64,000 nucleotides of DNA from Kribbella pratensis (GTDB lineage Bacteria; Actinomycetota; Actinomycetes; Propionibacteriales; Kribbellaceae), in NCBI RefSeq assembly GCF_004365355.1, contig NZ_SODP01000001.1, positions 1,619,473 through 1,683,472 of the forward strand, read 5' to 3'. Under the pieces are notes generated by a model. It did no database searches. It saw only the letters and a list, made by a program, of their open reading frames with translations, and was not told where the DNA came from. Below are positions 1-8,961 of the stretch, piece by piece (within the stretch, counting starts at the first letter, position 1; every line of letters begins with the position of its first letter). A program made the position numbers and the translations under genes.

Positions 1-1
1 C

Positions 2-607
2 CCGCAGCCGCCGCCTAGTGGGCACTCGATCCGTCGGGACCTGTCGGCCGGGTTCGGTTACCTGCGGCGGGAAGAGGCGGCGCGCACGCTGGTGATCGCG
101 TTCTTCGGGCTGAACCTGTGCGTCGGTCCGGTGCTGTCCGTCGGCCTGGTGCAGCGGGTCCACCTCGACGGATGGGGTCCGGCTGCGCTCGGCTGGTTCC
201 AGGCGTGCTCGGGCGTCTGCGCCGCGGCCGGAGCGATCGTGGCGATGCGCTGGAAGCCGCGCCGACCCGCACGGGCCGGGCTGCTCCTGCTGATCGTCCA
301 GGCGGTCGGCTGCGTGATGATCGGCTCGGTTCCGCGGTTGGCGGTGTTCGTCGCGATGGGCATGATCGGCGCCACGGCCGGTCTCGCGTCGGCTCTGCTG
401 TCCGGCGCGTTCCAGCAGACGATCGATCCGCCCTTCCTCGGCCGGACCTCGAGCATCGTCAGCCTCTCCGACGAAGCCCTCATGCCGCTCGCGATGACCG
501 GCTTCGGCGCGCTGATCTCGCTGACCAGCGTCCCGGCCGCCTGTGCGTTGCTCGGTGCGGGCTTCGCGGCGCTGATGGTGTGGTCGGCGTCGCGCTTGCG
601 CACCTGA
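2..607 (+). CDS. MFS transporter, C-terminal part
   Basis: The reading frame is open from the window edge, so the N-terminal half lies upstream. The visible 201 or so residues alternate hydrophobic membrane segments with short charged loops; a basic loop with WKPRRPARA separates two of them, as between helices of major facilitator transporters. The segment near residues 120-150 (GMIGATAGLASALLSGAFQQ) is typical of MFS helix 10 or 11. The likely role is drug or metabolite export across the cytoplasmic membrane, but the substrate cannot be judged from this half. The product ends in SRLRT just before the promoter region of the next gene. Confidence 0.7.
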   Translation, partial: PQPPPSGHSIRRDLSAGFGYLRREEAARTLVIAFFGLNLCVGPVLSVGLVQRVHLDGWGPAALGWFQACSGVCAAAGAIVAMRWKPRRPARAGLLLLIVQAVGCVMIGSVPRLAVFVAMGMIGATAGLASALLSGAFQQTIDPPFLGRTSSIVSLSDEALMPLAMTGFGALISLTSVPAACALLGAGFAALMVWSASRLRT

Positions 608-651
608 AACCTGTACTCCGGCGTCGCCGTGCGCTACCGTCCGATCAACAA

Positions 652-666
652 TAGGAAACTTTCCTA
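652..666. promoter_or_regulatory. palindromic operator upstream of GH9 gene
   Basis: TAGGAAACTTTCCTA is a perfect 15-bp palindrome centred on one C, 25 bp before the start codon. Palindromes of the GGAAA-N-TTTCC type precede many secreted glycosidase genes in actinomycetes, where ROK- or LacI-type repressors bind them. The regulator here is not identified. Confidence 0.6.
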
Positions 667-690
667 ACGATTGGTCGGAGGGAGACAATC

Positions 691-2475
691 GTGAGGTCCT
701 GGCGTCGGTTCATCGCCGCGGTGGCGGCAGCGGGGTTGGTGGTGGGGCCGGTGACTGCAGCGGATGCCGCGGCCGGTGGCGCGGTGCGGGTCAATCAGCT
801 CGGGTACGGCGCCTTCGACAGCAAGGCGGCGTACGTTCTGAGTCGCGGGGTCGCGACTCGTTTCGCCGTCGTGGACCGGTACGGGCGGCGGGTGTTGAGC
901 GGCTCGGTCGGCAAGGACGTGGGGGAGTGGAACGCGACGTACCCGCACGTCTATCAACTGGATCTGTCGGCACTGAAGGTCCCGGGCCACTACCGGGTCG
1001 AGGTGCCCGGGGTCGCGTCCGCCGGGTTCGACGTGCGGGCTTCATCGGGCCCCCTCCGGGCGAGCGCCAAGGACAAGGTCGTGCAGTTCTTCACGGCTCA
1101 GCGCGACAACGCCCATCGCAACGATGCGAAAGCGCTCGTCTACCAGATCCCCGAGTTCGTCGATCCGGACAGCGACCAGACGGTCGGCGAACTCAAGCGC
1201 ATCGGCGGTCCGGTCGACGTCACCGGCGGTTGGTACGACGCCGGCGACTACCTGAAGTTCACCCACATCGCGGCGTACTCGGAATCGTTGCTGTGGGCAT
1301 CGGTTCGGGACCGGCCGGACGCCAAGGTGCTGGCGGAGGCGCGGCACGGGCTGGGTTGGCTGGACAAGATGTGGGACCAGCGGACGCGCACGCTGTACAT
1401 CCAGGTCGGCGTCGGCGCGGGCAACGACACCGAGACCTACATCGGCGACCACGACATCTGGCGGTTGCCCGGTGTCGACGACCACCTGACCGATCCGTCC
1501 GAGCGCTTCCTGCGCAACCGGCCCGTATTCCGGGCCGCCGCGCCGGGCAAGCCGATCAGCCCCAACCTGGCCGGACGTACGGCGGCCGCGTTCGCGCTGG
1601 CCGCACAGGTCGAGCCGAACCGTGCGGACGCGCGCCGGCATCTCGAGACGGCCGCGCAGATCTTCGCGCAGGCCAAGACGACGAACGTCGGGCAGCTGGT
1701 GACGTCGTTGCCGTTCGCGTTCTATCCGGAGACGGCGTGGCGCGACGACCTCGAGCTGGGCGCGACCGAGTTGGCCTTGGCTGCCAAGCGGTTGGGCGAT
1801 CCGCGCGCCGGAGCGTGGCTGAAGCAGGCGGCGTACTGGGCTTCGCAGTACCTCGCTCATGAGGCCGGCGGGGACACGTTGAACCTGTACGACGTGAGTG
1901 CGTTGGCGCACGCGGATCTGATCCGGGCTGCGCGGACCGATCGGCCGCTGGTCCGCGAGTTGGCCGGTGACCTGCGGGCCCAGTTGGAGATCGGGGTCTC
2001 GCGTTCGGCGGCGGATCCGTTCCGCGCCGGGGCGCAGTACGCCGAGTTCGACGCCGTACCGCACACCTTCGGGTTGGCTACTACCGCGCGGCTCTACCGC
2101 AAGGTGACGGGTGACCGTCGGTATGACGCCTTCGGTCAACGGCAACTCGACTGGGCCTTCGGCGCGAACGCCTGGGGCGTCTCGTTCGTCATCGGCGTAG
2201 GGCAGACCTTCGAGCGCTGCCCGCACCACCAGATCGCGAACATCACCGGTCGGCAGTTGACCGGCGCGGTCGTCAACGGTCCCAACTCCGCCGATCTCTT
2301 CACGGACGGGCTCGACGACTACCTCGACGGGATGACCCATTGCCCGGCGGACGCGTCCGACCCGTATGCGCAGTACACCGGTCACGACTCGCGGTATGTG
2401 GACGACGTACGGTCCTGGCAGACAGCCGAACCTGCGGACGACTTCGCGGCGATCGCGGTCTATGCGCTGACGTAA
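691..2475 (+). CDS. secreted glycoside hydrolase family 9 (endoglucanase type)
   Basis: A 594-residue enzyme expected to hydrolyse beta-1,4-glucan outside the cell. An N-terminal Sec signal peptide (MRSWRRFIAAVAAAGL, cleavage near residue 27) is followed by an Ig-like CelD_N domain (about 30-115) and a GH9 (alpha/alpha)6 barrel. Catalytic signatures are GGWYDAGDY near residue 183 (catalytic base and nucleophilic water), RCPHH near 510 and DVRSWQTAEPADD near 571-582, which contains the general acid Glu. The GTG start is chosen because GGAGGGAG lies 6 bases upstream. No carbohydrate-binding module is visible after the catalytic domain. The palindrome at 652-666 suggests substrate-dependent repression. 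Confidence 0.92.
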   Translation: MRSWRRFIAAVAAAGLVVGPVTAADAAAGGAVRVNQLGYGAFDSKAAYVLSRGVATRFAVVDRYGRRVLSGSVGKDVGEWNATYPHVYQLDLSALKVPGHYRVEVPGVASAGFDVRASSGPLRASAKDKVVQFFTAQRDNAHRNDAKALVYQIPEFVDPDSDQTVGELKRIGGPVDVTGGWYDAGDYLKFTHIAAYSESLLWASVRDRPDAKVLAEARHGLGWLDKMWDQRTRTLYIQVGVGAGNDTETYIGDHDIWRLPGVDDHLTDPSERFLRNRPVFRAAAPGKPISPNLAGRTAAAFALAAQVEPNRADARRHLETAAQIFAQAKTTNVGQLVTSLPFAFYPETAWRDDLELGATELALAAKRLGDPRAGAWLKQAAYWASQYLAHEAGGDTLNLYDVSALAHADLIRAARTDRPLVRELAGDLRAQLEIGVSRSAADPFRAGAQYAEFDAVPHTFGLATTARLYRKVTGDRRYDAFGQRQLDWAFGANAWGVSFVIGVGQTFERCPHHQIANITGRQLTGAVVNGPNSADLFTDGLDDYLDGMTHCPADASDPYAQYTGHDSRYVDDVRSWQTAEPADDFAAIAVYALT

Positions 2476-2485
2476 ACTCACGCGG

Positions 2486-3082
2486 GTGGCTGGCTGGGAA
2501 GACGTCCGGGAATTCACCCTCGGCAACATCTCCCGCCCGGCCACCCGCACGCACAATCAGATCGAGTTCGGCCCGAACGCCATCCGCGCCGTCCAGGGCT
2601 CGAACGACGACCGCGAACTCGAGCCCTATGCGTACGTCGGTCCCGACCGCTCGCTCTACCTCGACGCCGACCTGACCCAGCTCCTCTGCCAAGTCGTGGC
2701 CACGGGCGAGCACTCGTGGGCCGTGCACGATGATGCGGGGGCCGTCATCGGAACCATCACCCGCCTCCCGTCGCATCGCCCGCTCCTCCGCCCCAACTGG
2801 CGCATCGACCAGCCCGGCCACCCCGCCATCACCGGCCGCACCGAATGGCTGACCGGCAGCCCTGGCCGCCTGGCCGCCAAGGCCGTCACCCGCGTCATAG
2901 CCGGCGTACTGGACGGCCTCACCGGGGTAGGCGACGAGGGCGGCGACCAGCTCACCAAGTCCCGCACTCTCGAATGGCGCACCTCCGACGAACTGGTGAT
3001 GATCTCGAACTCGTCGATCCGCATCATGGCGGATTGGCTGGATCGCCGCCTCGCCTTCGCCTACGCCCTCGTCGCCGAATGA
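2486..3082 (+). CDS. hypothetical protein, possible LURP-one/scramblase-like fold
   Basis: A 198-residue protein with no signal peptide or membrane segment. It begins at GTG ten bases after the GH9 stop and ends in an ATGA overlap with the amidase gene. The sequence alternates short strands (YAYVGPDRSLYLDADL, HSWAVHDDAGAVIGTI, LVMISNSSIRIMADWLD), which suggests a compact beta-rich barrel; a resemblance to scramblase or LURP-one-like folds is only a guess. I do not recognise a catalytic motif. Its position implies co-transcription with the amidase rather than a role in cellulose breakdown. Confidence 0.6.
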   Translation: MAGWEDVREFTLGNISRPATRTHNQIEFGPNAIRAVQGSNDDRELEPYAYVGPDRSLYLDADLTQLLCQVVATGEHSWAVHDDAGAVIGTITRLPSHRPLLRPNWRIDQPGHPAITGRTEWLTGSPGRLAAKAVTRVIAGVLDGLTGVGDEGGDQLTKSRTLEWRTSDELVMISNSSIRIMADWLDRRLAFAYALVAE

Positions 3083-4311
3083 CCGGCGACCGCCGTTCGG
3101 CGCGCGCGATTGCGGCTGACGTCAGGTCCGGCGCTGTGACTGCGGTCGAGGTTGTCGAGAACGCGATTGCCGCGGCTGAGCGGCTCGATCCGGTGCTGCA
3201 TTTCCTGGACGAACTGGATGCTGCGGCCGCGCGGGCTGTGGCGGAGCAGTTGGAGCCGACGGGTCTGCTGGCCGGCGTACCGTTCCTGATCAAGTCGCGT
3301 ACGCCGCCGGACGCGCCGATCATCGGCCGGCTGGTTGCCGCCGGCGCGATCCCGATCGGCTGGTCGACCCGGGCCCGGCCCGGCGCGATCTCGCAGACCT
3401 TCGGCTGGAACGGCCACGACTACACCCGGAACCCGTGGGACCTCTCCCGCTCACCAGGTGGTTCGACCGCAGGTGGTGCTGCGGCTGTCGCGGCGGGCGT
3501 CGTACCTCTGGCAACGGGCGGAGACAGCGGTGGCTCGCTCCGCATCCCGGCCTCGTTCTCCGGCGTCATCGGTTTCAAAGGCACCCACGGCCGCATCCCG
3601 CGCCCAGGCGGGCGTCCCCTCGGCGGTTTGACCACCGCCGGCGTGATCGGCTTCAACCTCGACGACGTCATCCTCGCGACCAGCATCGCTTCCGGCCCCC
3701 ACCGCCTCGACCCGACCGCCCTTCCACGTTGGCCGGTTCGCGTCCTTGAGCACCGGCCAACCATCGCCGACGGCGATTCGTGGTTGGTGGGTGCTCAAAG
3801 TCGTCGGTGGCGGGTTGCTTATCGGTCGACGCTTGGGGCGTGTGCGGCTGAACCGGGTGTCGATCGGGTTGTGCGGGAGCGGATTGGGGCGGTTGACGTC
3901 GAACTGGTCGACGTACCGCTGGAGCTCGCGCCCACGGAGGAAGCGTGGAGAGTGTTGTCCGACTTGGACAACGGGCGCGGGGTGGAGGCGTCCGCGGCGC
4001 GGCGGGCTCGGGAGGTCCGGGACTTCAACAACACTGCGCTTGCTGATCTGTTCGCCGAGGTGGATGCACTCGTCACGCCGACCACGTTGACTGTTGCCCA
4101 CGGCTACGATCAGCATGAGCAGAGCATCGTGACCGGTGATCCGTGCTGGGTGTTCAACGTGACCGGCCATCCCGCGGTGAGCGTCCCGGTCGGAAAGTCG
4201 CAGGGACTGCCGGTGGGCGCGCAGGTGGTTGCGCCGCATGGGGCGGACGAGGTTGCGCTGGCGGTGGCTCGCCTGCTCCTGGTCGACCTTCCCCTCCCGC
4301 CGGTCCACTGA
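3079..4311 (+). CDS. amidase signature family protein
   Basis: A 410-residue amidase of the Ser-cisSer-Lys class, hydrolysing carboxamide bonds in the cytoplasm. The catalytic Lys is in PFLIKSR near residue 76, the cis-Ser region is SPGGSTAGGAAA near 130 and the nucleophilic Ser sits in GGDSGGSLRIP near 155. The usual GGSSGG is GGSTAGG here, and the protein is shorter than the common 450-490 residues, with a reduced central region. The ATG overlaps the stop of the preceding gene (ATGA), so the two are probably translationally coupled. The last 158 bp overlap the 3' end of the opposing gene. The substrate is unknown; a GatA role is unlikely because no gatB or gatC is nearby. Confidence 0.85.
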   Translation: MTGDRRSARAIAADVRSGAVTAVEVVENAIAAAERLDPVLHFLDELDAAAARAVAEQLEPTGLLAGVPFLIKSRTPPDAPIIGRLVAAGAIPIGWSTRARPGAISQTFGWNGHDYTRNPWDLSRSPGGSTAGGAAAVAAGVVPLATGGDSGGSLRIPASFSGVIGFKGTHGRIPRPGGRPLGGLTTAGVIGFNLDDVILATSIASGPHRLDPTALPRWPVRVLEHRPTIADGDSWLVGAQSRRWRVAYRSTLGACAAEPGVDRVVRERIGAVDVELVDVPLELAPTEEAWRVLSDLDNGRGVEASAARRAREVRDFNNTALADLFAEVDALVTPTTLTVAHGYDQHEQSIVTGDPCWVFNVTGHPAVSVPVGKSQGLPVGAQVVAPHGADEVALAVARLLLVDLPLPPVH

Positions 4312-5254
4312 CCGGACGCGCCCTCGCCGAGCCGTCGGTGACCGGCGGCGGAAGAGCCTTTGCCACGGCGTCGATTGCCGACGCTTGCTTGCGGTCGGGT
4401 GTGGTCTCGCCGCGTGCGGTGGGGGAGCGGAGGGGCTCGGGCTTCGTGAAGTCGGAGATTGCGGCGACGACCGGGGGTGTGTAGGGGTGCTCGCGTACGG
4501 CGGTGGTCTGCATGGGGGAGGGTGTTGGAGGGTGGATGGCTTCCTTCAGTTCAGTGCGGAAGAACTTGACGAGTTCCTTTGCGCGGAGGACTCGGCTGCG
4601 GCGGAGGACGTGCTGTTCGCCGGACAGTGACGCTTTCTCGCGCCAGCTGACGTCGAACATGATCCGGCCGAGTCGAAAGCCGGCGTTCGTCTCGCCGCCG
4701 GGGTAGCCCCGTGCACCTCCGTCGGTGAAGAACTCACTGTAGAAGGCGCCCTCGTCCTCGAACTTCAGCACGTTCCAGGCCCGGAACTGGTCGGTCGGCA
4801 GCTCGCCCCGCACCCACGCCTCATCCATCAACGCATGCGACTCGGCGTTCAGCGGCCGGTGCCCGACATACCGGTACTGCGGACGCTCGCCCCGCCGGCG
4901 GCGTTCGTACTCCGTGATGATCTGCGGCCATTCATCCGCGGAGATCGCCCGGGCCAGCCGCGACGCCAACGACGTACGTGCCCGCAGCTCGGCCCGCGAG
5001 GTCACCGGGTGATCGGTCCGACCGGTCATCGTCTCGAGCTTGTCCATCACGAACGTCTCGCCTATCGGCCCGACCCGCTCCCACTGGGTGACCTTCAGCG
5101 AAGGGCGATTCGGCCCGCCGGTCAGCGTGTTGAGCGCACGCAGCGCGGCGATTCCCAACCGGTAGAGCGGTACGCGCCGGCGCATGATGCGCGTCTCCCA
5201 GCGAGTCCGCTCGTCGCTGTCCAACCACGCAGTACCGACCAGATCGCGGCTCAT
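4154..5254 (-). CDS. hypothetical protein, partner of MarR regulator
   Basis: The frame gives 366 residues from an ATG that overlaps the stop of the MarR-type gene (ATGA), so the two form an operon. The first 250 residues look like a real soluble protein rich in charged helices (YERRRRGERPQYRYVGHRPL, GGARGYPGGETNAGF). The last 90 are Pro/Ala/Gly-rich and run 158 bp into the 3' end of the amidase on the other strand. That tail reads like antisense amidase codons, so the true product may end earlier in related strains. I recognise no domain; coupling to the regulator suggests an accessory or ligand-handling role. Confidence 0.6.
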   Translation of the reverse strand: MSRDLVGTAWLDSDERTRWETRIMRRRVPLYRLGIAALRALNTLTGGPNRPSLKVTQWERVGPIGETFVMDKLETMTGRTDHPVTSRAELRARTSLASRLARAISADEWPQIITEYERRRRGERPQYRYVGHRPLNAESHALMDEAWVRGELPTDQFRAWNVLKFEDEGAFYSEFFTDGGARGYPGGETNAGFRLGRIMFDVSWREKASLSGEQHVLRRSRVLRAKELVKFFRTELKEAIHPPTPSPMQTTAVREHPYTPPVVAAISDFTKPEPLRSPTARGETTPDRKQASAIDAVAKALPPPVTDGSARARPVSGPAGGEGRPGAGEPPPAQPRPPHAAQPPARPPAVPATFRPGRSPRDGRSR

Positions 5255-5721
5255 CCCGGGTGGTCCGCGCGCCAGTTCTTGATCAGCTGTTCCATGTCGG
5301 TGTGGATGAAGGCGAAGAAGTCCGCGGCCTCGGTCAGCCGGCGGGCGACGGGGGAGTCGGCCGGGAAGAGACCGGCGCCGGAGCGGCTGGTCGCCTCCCA
5401 CTCGCTCAGCGCGAGGTTGCGGCGCTCGAGGATCGCGGCGAAGACGTCTTCGCGAATCCGGTAGTGATCCTTGCGTGAACCGGGCAGCCGCTCGCGCGAG
5501 ATGAACGACACCTGCAACAACTGCCGTACGGCGCCGGACACCGCCGGCTGGCTGATCTTCAACGACTCGGCCAGCTCGGCTGCCGTCATCGTGCCGGTCG
5601 GGCTGACCAGCATCGCGCCCATCACCCGAGCCGACATCGTCGGTACGCCGCTGTTCGCCAGCACGCCAGCGAACCGCTCGACGAACTGGCTCACGGCTTC
5701 CCGGCTCGGTTCCTCCGCCAT
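5251..5721 (-). CDS. MarR/GbsR-family transcriptional regulator
   Basis: A 156-residue winged-helix regulator. The DNA-binding core is TMTAAELAESLKISQPAVSGAVRQL (about residues 43-68), followed by a wing containing SRERLPGSRKDHYRI and a helical dimerisation region. It is divergent from an MFS exporter with only 62 bp between the starts, which carry a symmetrical 29-bp dyad. By family precedent it represses the exporter and itself until a ligand (antibiotic or phenolic) releases it. Its stop codon overlaps the start of the downstream hypothetical gene. Confidence 0.85.
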   Translation of the reverse strand: MAEEPSREAVSQFVERFAGVLANSGVPTMSARVMGAMLVSPTGTMTAAELAESLKISQPAVSGAVRQLLQVSFISRERLPGSRKDHYRIREDVFAAILERRNLALSEWEATSRSGAGLFPADSPVARRLTEAADFFAFIHTDMEQLIKNWRADHPG

Positions 5722-5745
5722 GGTTGAAGCTTACGGTAATTTGAT

Positions 5746-5774
5746 TTATCGCAACTATCACAAAGTTCTGATAA
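5746..5774. promoter_or_regulatory. dyad operator between MarR and MFS genes
   Basis: TTATC-nn-AACT and AGTT-nn-GATAA face each other symmetrically about base 5760, giving a 29-bp interrupted palindrome in an unusually A+T-rich 62-bp spacer. TAATTTGA is also repeated directly at 5737-5744 and 5772-5779. The second copy contains TAATTT at -12 to -7 of the MFS ATG, so operator and promoter overlap and the mRNA is probably leaderless. Confidence 0.65.
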
Positions 5775-5783
5775 TTTGAATCC

Positions 5784-7337
5784 ATGACCTCGACCACCGA
5801 CGCCCCGGCCCCGACGCTCACCGGCGCCCGCCGCTTCGGCGTACTCATCGCACTCTGTCTCGCCGTCCTCGTGCTCGGCCTCGACACGACCGTGCTCAAC
5901 GTCGCGCTGCCGACGCTCGCCAAGGACCTGGACGCGTCGACCAGCCAGCTGCAATGGATGGCGAACAGCTACAACCTCGTCCTCGCCGCGCTGCTGCTGC
6001 CGGCCGGCCTGCTCGGCGACCGGTATGGGCGGCGCAAGATCATCGCGATCGCGCTCACCCTGTTCGGCCTCGCGTCGTTGGCCTGTGCGCTGTCCGACTC
6101 CGCGGGTCAACTGATCGCGGCGCGCGCGTTCCTCGGGATCGGGGCGGCGATGATCGTTCCCGTCGCGCTGTCGCTGATCACCGTGCTGTTCCGCACCGAG
6201 CAGGACCGGAAGAAGGCGATCGGGTTCTTCGTCGTTGCCAACAGCATCGGTATGCCGCTCGGCCCGATCGTGGGCGGTCTGCTCCTCGATCACGCCGGCT
6301 GGCAGTGGATCTTCCTGATGAACGTGCCGATCGCGTTCATCGCGGCCCTAGCGGTCACATTGCTCGTCCCCGAGACCCGCAGCTCGAACCGGCCGGCGAT
6401 CGACTGGCTCGGCATCGTGTTGTCGAGCACCGGTCTCGCGGCGCTCGTGTACGGCGTGACCAAGGCCGGCGAATCGTCCTGGACCGACGGTGTCACGATC
6501 ATGTTCCTCGGACTGGCCGTCGTGCTGATCGCCGGGTTCCTGGTCTGGCAGCGGCGCAACCGTGAGCCGCTGATCGAGCTCCGGTTGTTCAGCGAGCGGG
6601 TGTTCACCGGTGGCGCCGTACTGCTGACGGTGTCGGTGTTCGCGATCTTCGGGCTGCTCTTCACGATGCCGCAGTACTTCCAGGGCATCAACGGATCGGA
6701 TGCGCTGCACACCGGGCTGAAGTTGCTGCCGTTCATCGGCGGGATGACGATCGGCGCGAAGCTGGCCGAGCCGGTGGAGGCTCGCATCGGCACGCGTCTG
6801 GTGGTGATGACCGGGTTCGTGGTGATGGCGGTCGGGTTCGCGCTCGGCGCCTTCACCGATCTCGGGACCGGGTACGGGTACACGGCGAGCTGGTTCGTGG
6901 TGGTCGGATTCGGACTCGGCTGCTCGATGCCGCAGGCAATGAACGCGGCGCTCGGCGTACTCGATCCGGAACGGGCCGGGACCGGATCCGGTCTGCTGCA
7001 GGCGTTCCGCCAGGTTGGCGGCACGGTCGGCGTCGCCGTACTCGGGACCGTGCTCAACTCGGTCTACCGCCACGACCTCGACACGACCGGGCTGCCCGCG
7101 CAGGTCGCCGACACGGTCAAGAAGAGCCTGGGCGGCGGACTGGCGGTCGCCGCCCAGGCGGCCTCGCCGGAGCTGCTCGCCAACGTCCGCGACGCCTTCA
7201 TGAGCAGCCTGAACACCACGATGTGGGTGTCGGCAGCCATCGCCGCCGTCGGCGCGATCCTCGCCGCAGTCCTGATGCCGAAGCGAGCCGCAAAGGCCTC
7301 GCAGGACGCGCTGATGGGTGTCCAGCAGGACGCCTGA
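5784..7337 (+). CDS. DHA2-family MFS drug exporter (14 TM)
   Basis: A 517-residue proton-coupled exporter of the EmrB/QacA type in the cytoplasmic membrane. The family helix-1 motif LDTTVLNVALPTL is at residues 32-44, motif A is GLLGDRYGRRK near 75-85, and QWIFLMNVPIAF near 172 is characteristic. The length and segment count fit 14 helices. No Shine-Dalgarno sequence precedes the ATG; TAATTT at -12 to -7 suggests a leaderless transcript starting at the initiator A. Control by the divergent MarR-type protein is the simplest reading. The substrate is unknown. Confidence 0.9.
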   Translation: MTSTTDAPAPTLTGARRFGVLIALCLAVLVLGLDTTVLNVALPTLAKDLDASTSQLQWMANSYNLVLAALLLPAGLLGDRYGRRKIIAIALTLFGLASLACALSDSAGQLIAARAFLGIGAAMIVPVALSLITVLFRTEQDRKKAIGFFVVANSIGMPLGPIVGGLLLDHAGWQWIFLMNVPIAFIAALAVTLLVPETRSSNRPAIDWLGIVLSSTGLAALVYGVTKAGESSWTDGVTIMFLGLAVVLIAGFLVWQRRNREPLIELRLFSERVFTGGAVLLTVSVFAIFGLLFTMPQYFQGINGSDALHTGLKLLPFIGGMTIGAKLAEPVEARIGTRLVVMTGFVVMAVGFALGAFTDLGTGYGYTASWFVVVGFGLGCSMPQAMNAALGVLDPERAGTGSGLLQAFRQVGGTVGVAVLGTVLNSVYRHDLDTTGLPAQVADTVKKSLGGGLAVAAQAASPELLANVRDAFMSSLNTTMWVSAAIAAVGAILAAVLMPKRAAKASQDALMGVQQDA

Positions 7338-7348
7338 CCGCAGACGAA

Positions 7349-7377
7349 AGCGCCCGCTCCAGAAGGGAGCGGGCGCT
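7349..7377. terminator. bidirectional terminator hairpin
   Basis: AGCGCCCGCTCC and GGAGCGGGCGCT form a perfect 12-bp stem with a 5-base loop between the convergent MFS and glyA genes, serving both directions. Confidence 0.85.
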
Positions 7378-7385
7378 GTTCTACG

Positions 7386-8852
7386 TCAGTTGAGCACGAG
7401 GCCCGGGTAGAGCGGGTGCTTGTCGAGGATCTCGGCCGAGGCGGCGCGGGTCTTGTCGGCGACACCGTCGGCGAGGACGTACTTCGCCTTGGACGGGGCG
7501 CCCGCCGACGTGGTCGTCGGGGTGGTCGAGGACAGCACGTCCACGATCAGCTCGGCGACCCGGTCGAACTCGTCGGCGCCGAATCCGCGCGTGGTGAGCG
7601 CCGGCGTACCGATCCGGACACCCGAGGTGTACCAGGCGCCGTTCGGGTCGCGCGGTACGGCGTTCCGGTTGGTGACGATGCCGGCATCGAGCAGCGCCGA
7701 CTCGGCCTGCCGGCCGGTGATGCCGTACGACGACACGTCGAGCAGCACCAGGTGGTTCTCGGTGCCGTCCGTCACGAGCTTCACGCCACGCTTCATCAGG
7801 CCCTCGGCCAGTACGACGGCGTTGTCCGCGACAGCCTGCGCGTACTGACGGAACGACGGCTGCCGCGCCTCGGCCAGAGCGACTGCCTTCGCGGCCATCG
7901 TCTGGCTCAGCGGACCGCCCAGCACCATCGGGCAGCCGCGGTCGACGGACTCGGCGTACTCCGGCTGGCACAGCACCATGCCGCCGCGCGGACCACGCAG
8001 CGACTTGTGCGTCGTGGTCGTGGTGACGTGCGCGTGCGGGATCGGGTCGAAGTCGCCGGTGAAGACCTTGCCCGCGACCAGACCGGCGAAGTGCGCCATG
8101 TCGACCATCAGCGTCGCGCCGACCTCGTCGGCGATCTCACGCATCTTGGCGAAGTTCACCTTGCGCGGGTACGCCGAGTAGCCGGCGATCAGGATCAGCG
8201 GCTTGAACTCGCGGGCCTTGCGGGCGACCTCGTCGTAGTCGAGCAGGCCGGTCCCCGGGTCGGTGCCGTAGGAGTGCTGGTTGAACATCTTGCCGGAGAT
8301 GTTCGGCCGGAAGCCGTGGGTCAGGTGACCGCCGGCGTCCAGCGACATCCCGAGCATCTTCTGGTCGCCGAGCGCCTTGCGGAGCTTGGTCCAGTCGTCC
8401 TCGGACAGGTCGTTGACGTGCTTCGCGCCTGCCTCGGCCAGCGCCGGGGACTCGATCCGTTGCGCGAGGATCGCCCAGAACGCGACCAGGTTCGCGTCGA
8501 TGCCCGAGTGCGGCTGGACGTAGGCGTGCGGGGCGTCGAACAGCGCCCGCGCGTGGTCGGCGGCGGCCTGCTCGACGGTGTCGACGTTCTGGCAGCCGGC
8601 GTAGAAGCGGTGACCGATCGTGCCCTCGGCGTACTTGTCGGACAGCCAGTTGCCCATCGTCAGCAGGGTGGCGGGGGAGGCGTAGTTCTCGCTCGCGATC
8701 AGCTTCAGCGAGGACCGCTGGTCGGCCAGCTCGGCCTTGATCGCGCCGGCGATCGTCGGTTCGACCGCGGCGATCACCTGCAGCGCGTTGTTGTACGCGG
8801 CCGACGCGGCGGCGGCATCGAACGGTGCGGTGTTGTCGGTGGGTTGAGGCAT
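7386..8852 (-). CDS. glyA: serine hydroxymethyltransferase
   Basis: A 488-residue PLP enzyme interconverting serine and glycine while charging tetrahydrofolate with a one-carbon unit in the cytosol. Family landmarks are LIASENYAS near residue 50, [13 protein letters not shown] near 75-88, [12 protein letters not shown] near 255 and the PLP lysine in [14 protein letters not shown] near 281. It is longer than the usual 410-430 residues, carrying an insert near 145-175 seen in a longer actinobacterial form. AGGAG precedes the ATG. The leader carries a ZTP riboswitch, tying expression to one-carbon status. It lies directly downstream of aidB on the same strand. Confidence 0.95.
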   Translation of the reverse strand: MPQPTDNTAPFDAAAASAAYNNALQVIAAVEPTIAGAIKAELADQRSSLKLIASENYASPATLLTMGNWLSDKYAEGTIGHRFYAGCQNVDTVEQAAADHARALFDAPHAYVQPHSGIDANLVAFWAILAQRIESPALAEAGAKHVNDLSEDDWTKLRKALGDQKMLGMSLDAGGHLTHGFRPNISGKMFNQHSYGTDPGTGLLDYDEVARKAREFKPLILIAGYSAYPRKVNFAKMREIADEVGATLMVDMAHFAGLVAGKVFTGDFDPIPHAHVTTTTTHKSLRGPRGGMVLCQPEYAESVDRGCPMVLGGPLSQTMAAKAVALAEARQPSFRQYAQAVADNAVVLAEGLMKRGVKLVTDGTENHLVLLDVSSYGITGRQAESALLDAGIVTNRNAVPRDPNGAWYTSGVRIGTPALTTRGFGADEFDRVAELIVDVLSSTTPTTTSAGAPSKAKYVLADGVADKTRAASAEILDKHPLYPGLVLN

Positions 8853-8884
8853 CGTTGTCTCTCCTGCGGTTGCAGTGGGTCGAA

Positions 8885-8959
8885 GGCACCCAGGCGCACG
8901 GTGCCGACGGGTTTCGCTCCCCGGTGGTTCTCCACCTTCAGCGCGCCAGTCGCGACGCC
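8885..8959 (-). ncRNA. ZTP (pfl) riboswitch in the glyA leader
   Basis: Read on the minus strand, the leader contains GCGACTGGCG, then AAGGTGGAGAACCACCGGGG followed by AGCG, then a variable stretch and GTGCGCCTGGGTGCC. These are, in order, the conserved blocks of the pfl motif that senses ZTP (ZMP triphosphate), known upstream of glyA, folD and purine genes. AGGAG and the start codon follow within 30 bases, which suggests translational control. The aptamer begins 2 bases after the aidB stop codon. Confidence 0.88.
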
Positions 8960-8961
8960 GC

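Noticed and set aside
1042-2556. 504-codon minus-strand frame opposite the GH9 gene
   Set aside because: A shadow frame; the plus strand encodes a full GH9 enzyme with signal peptide and ribosome-binding site.
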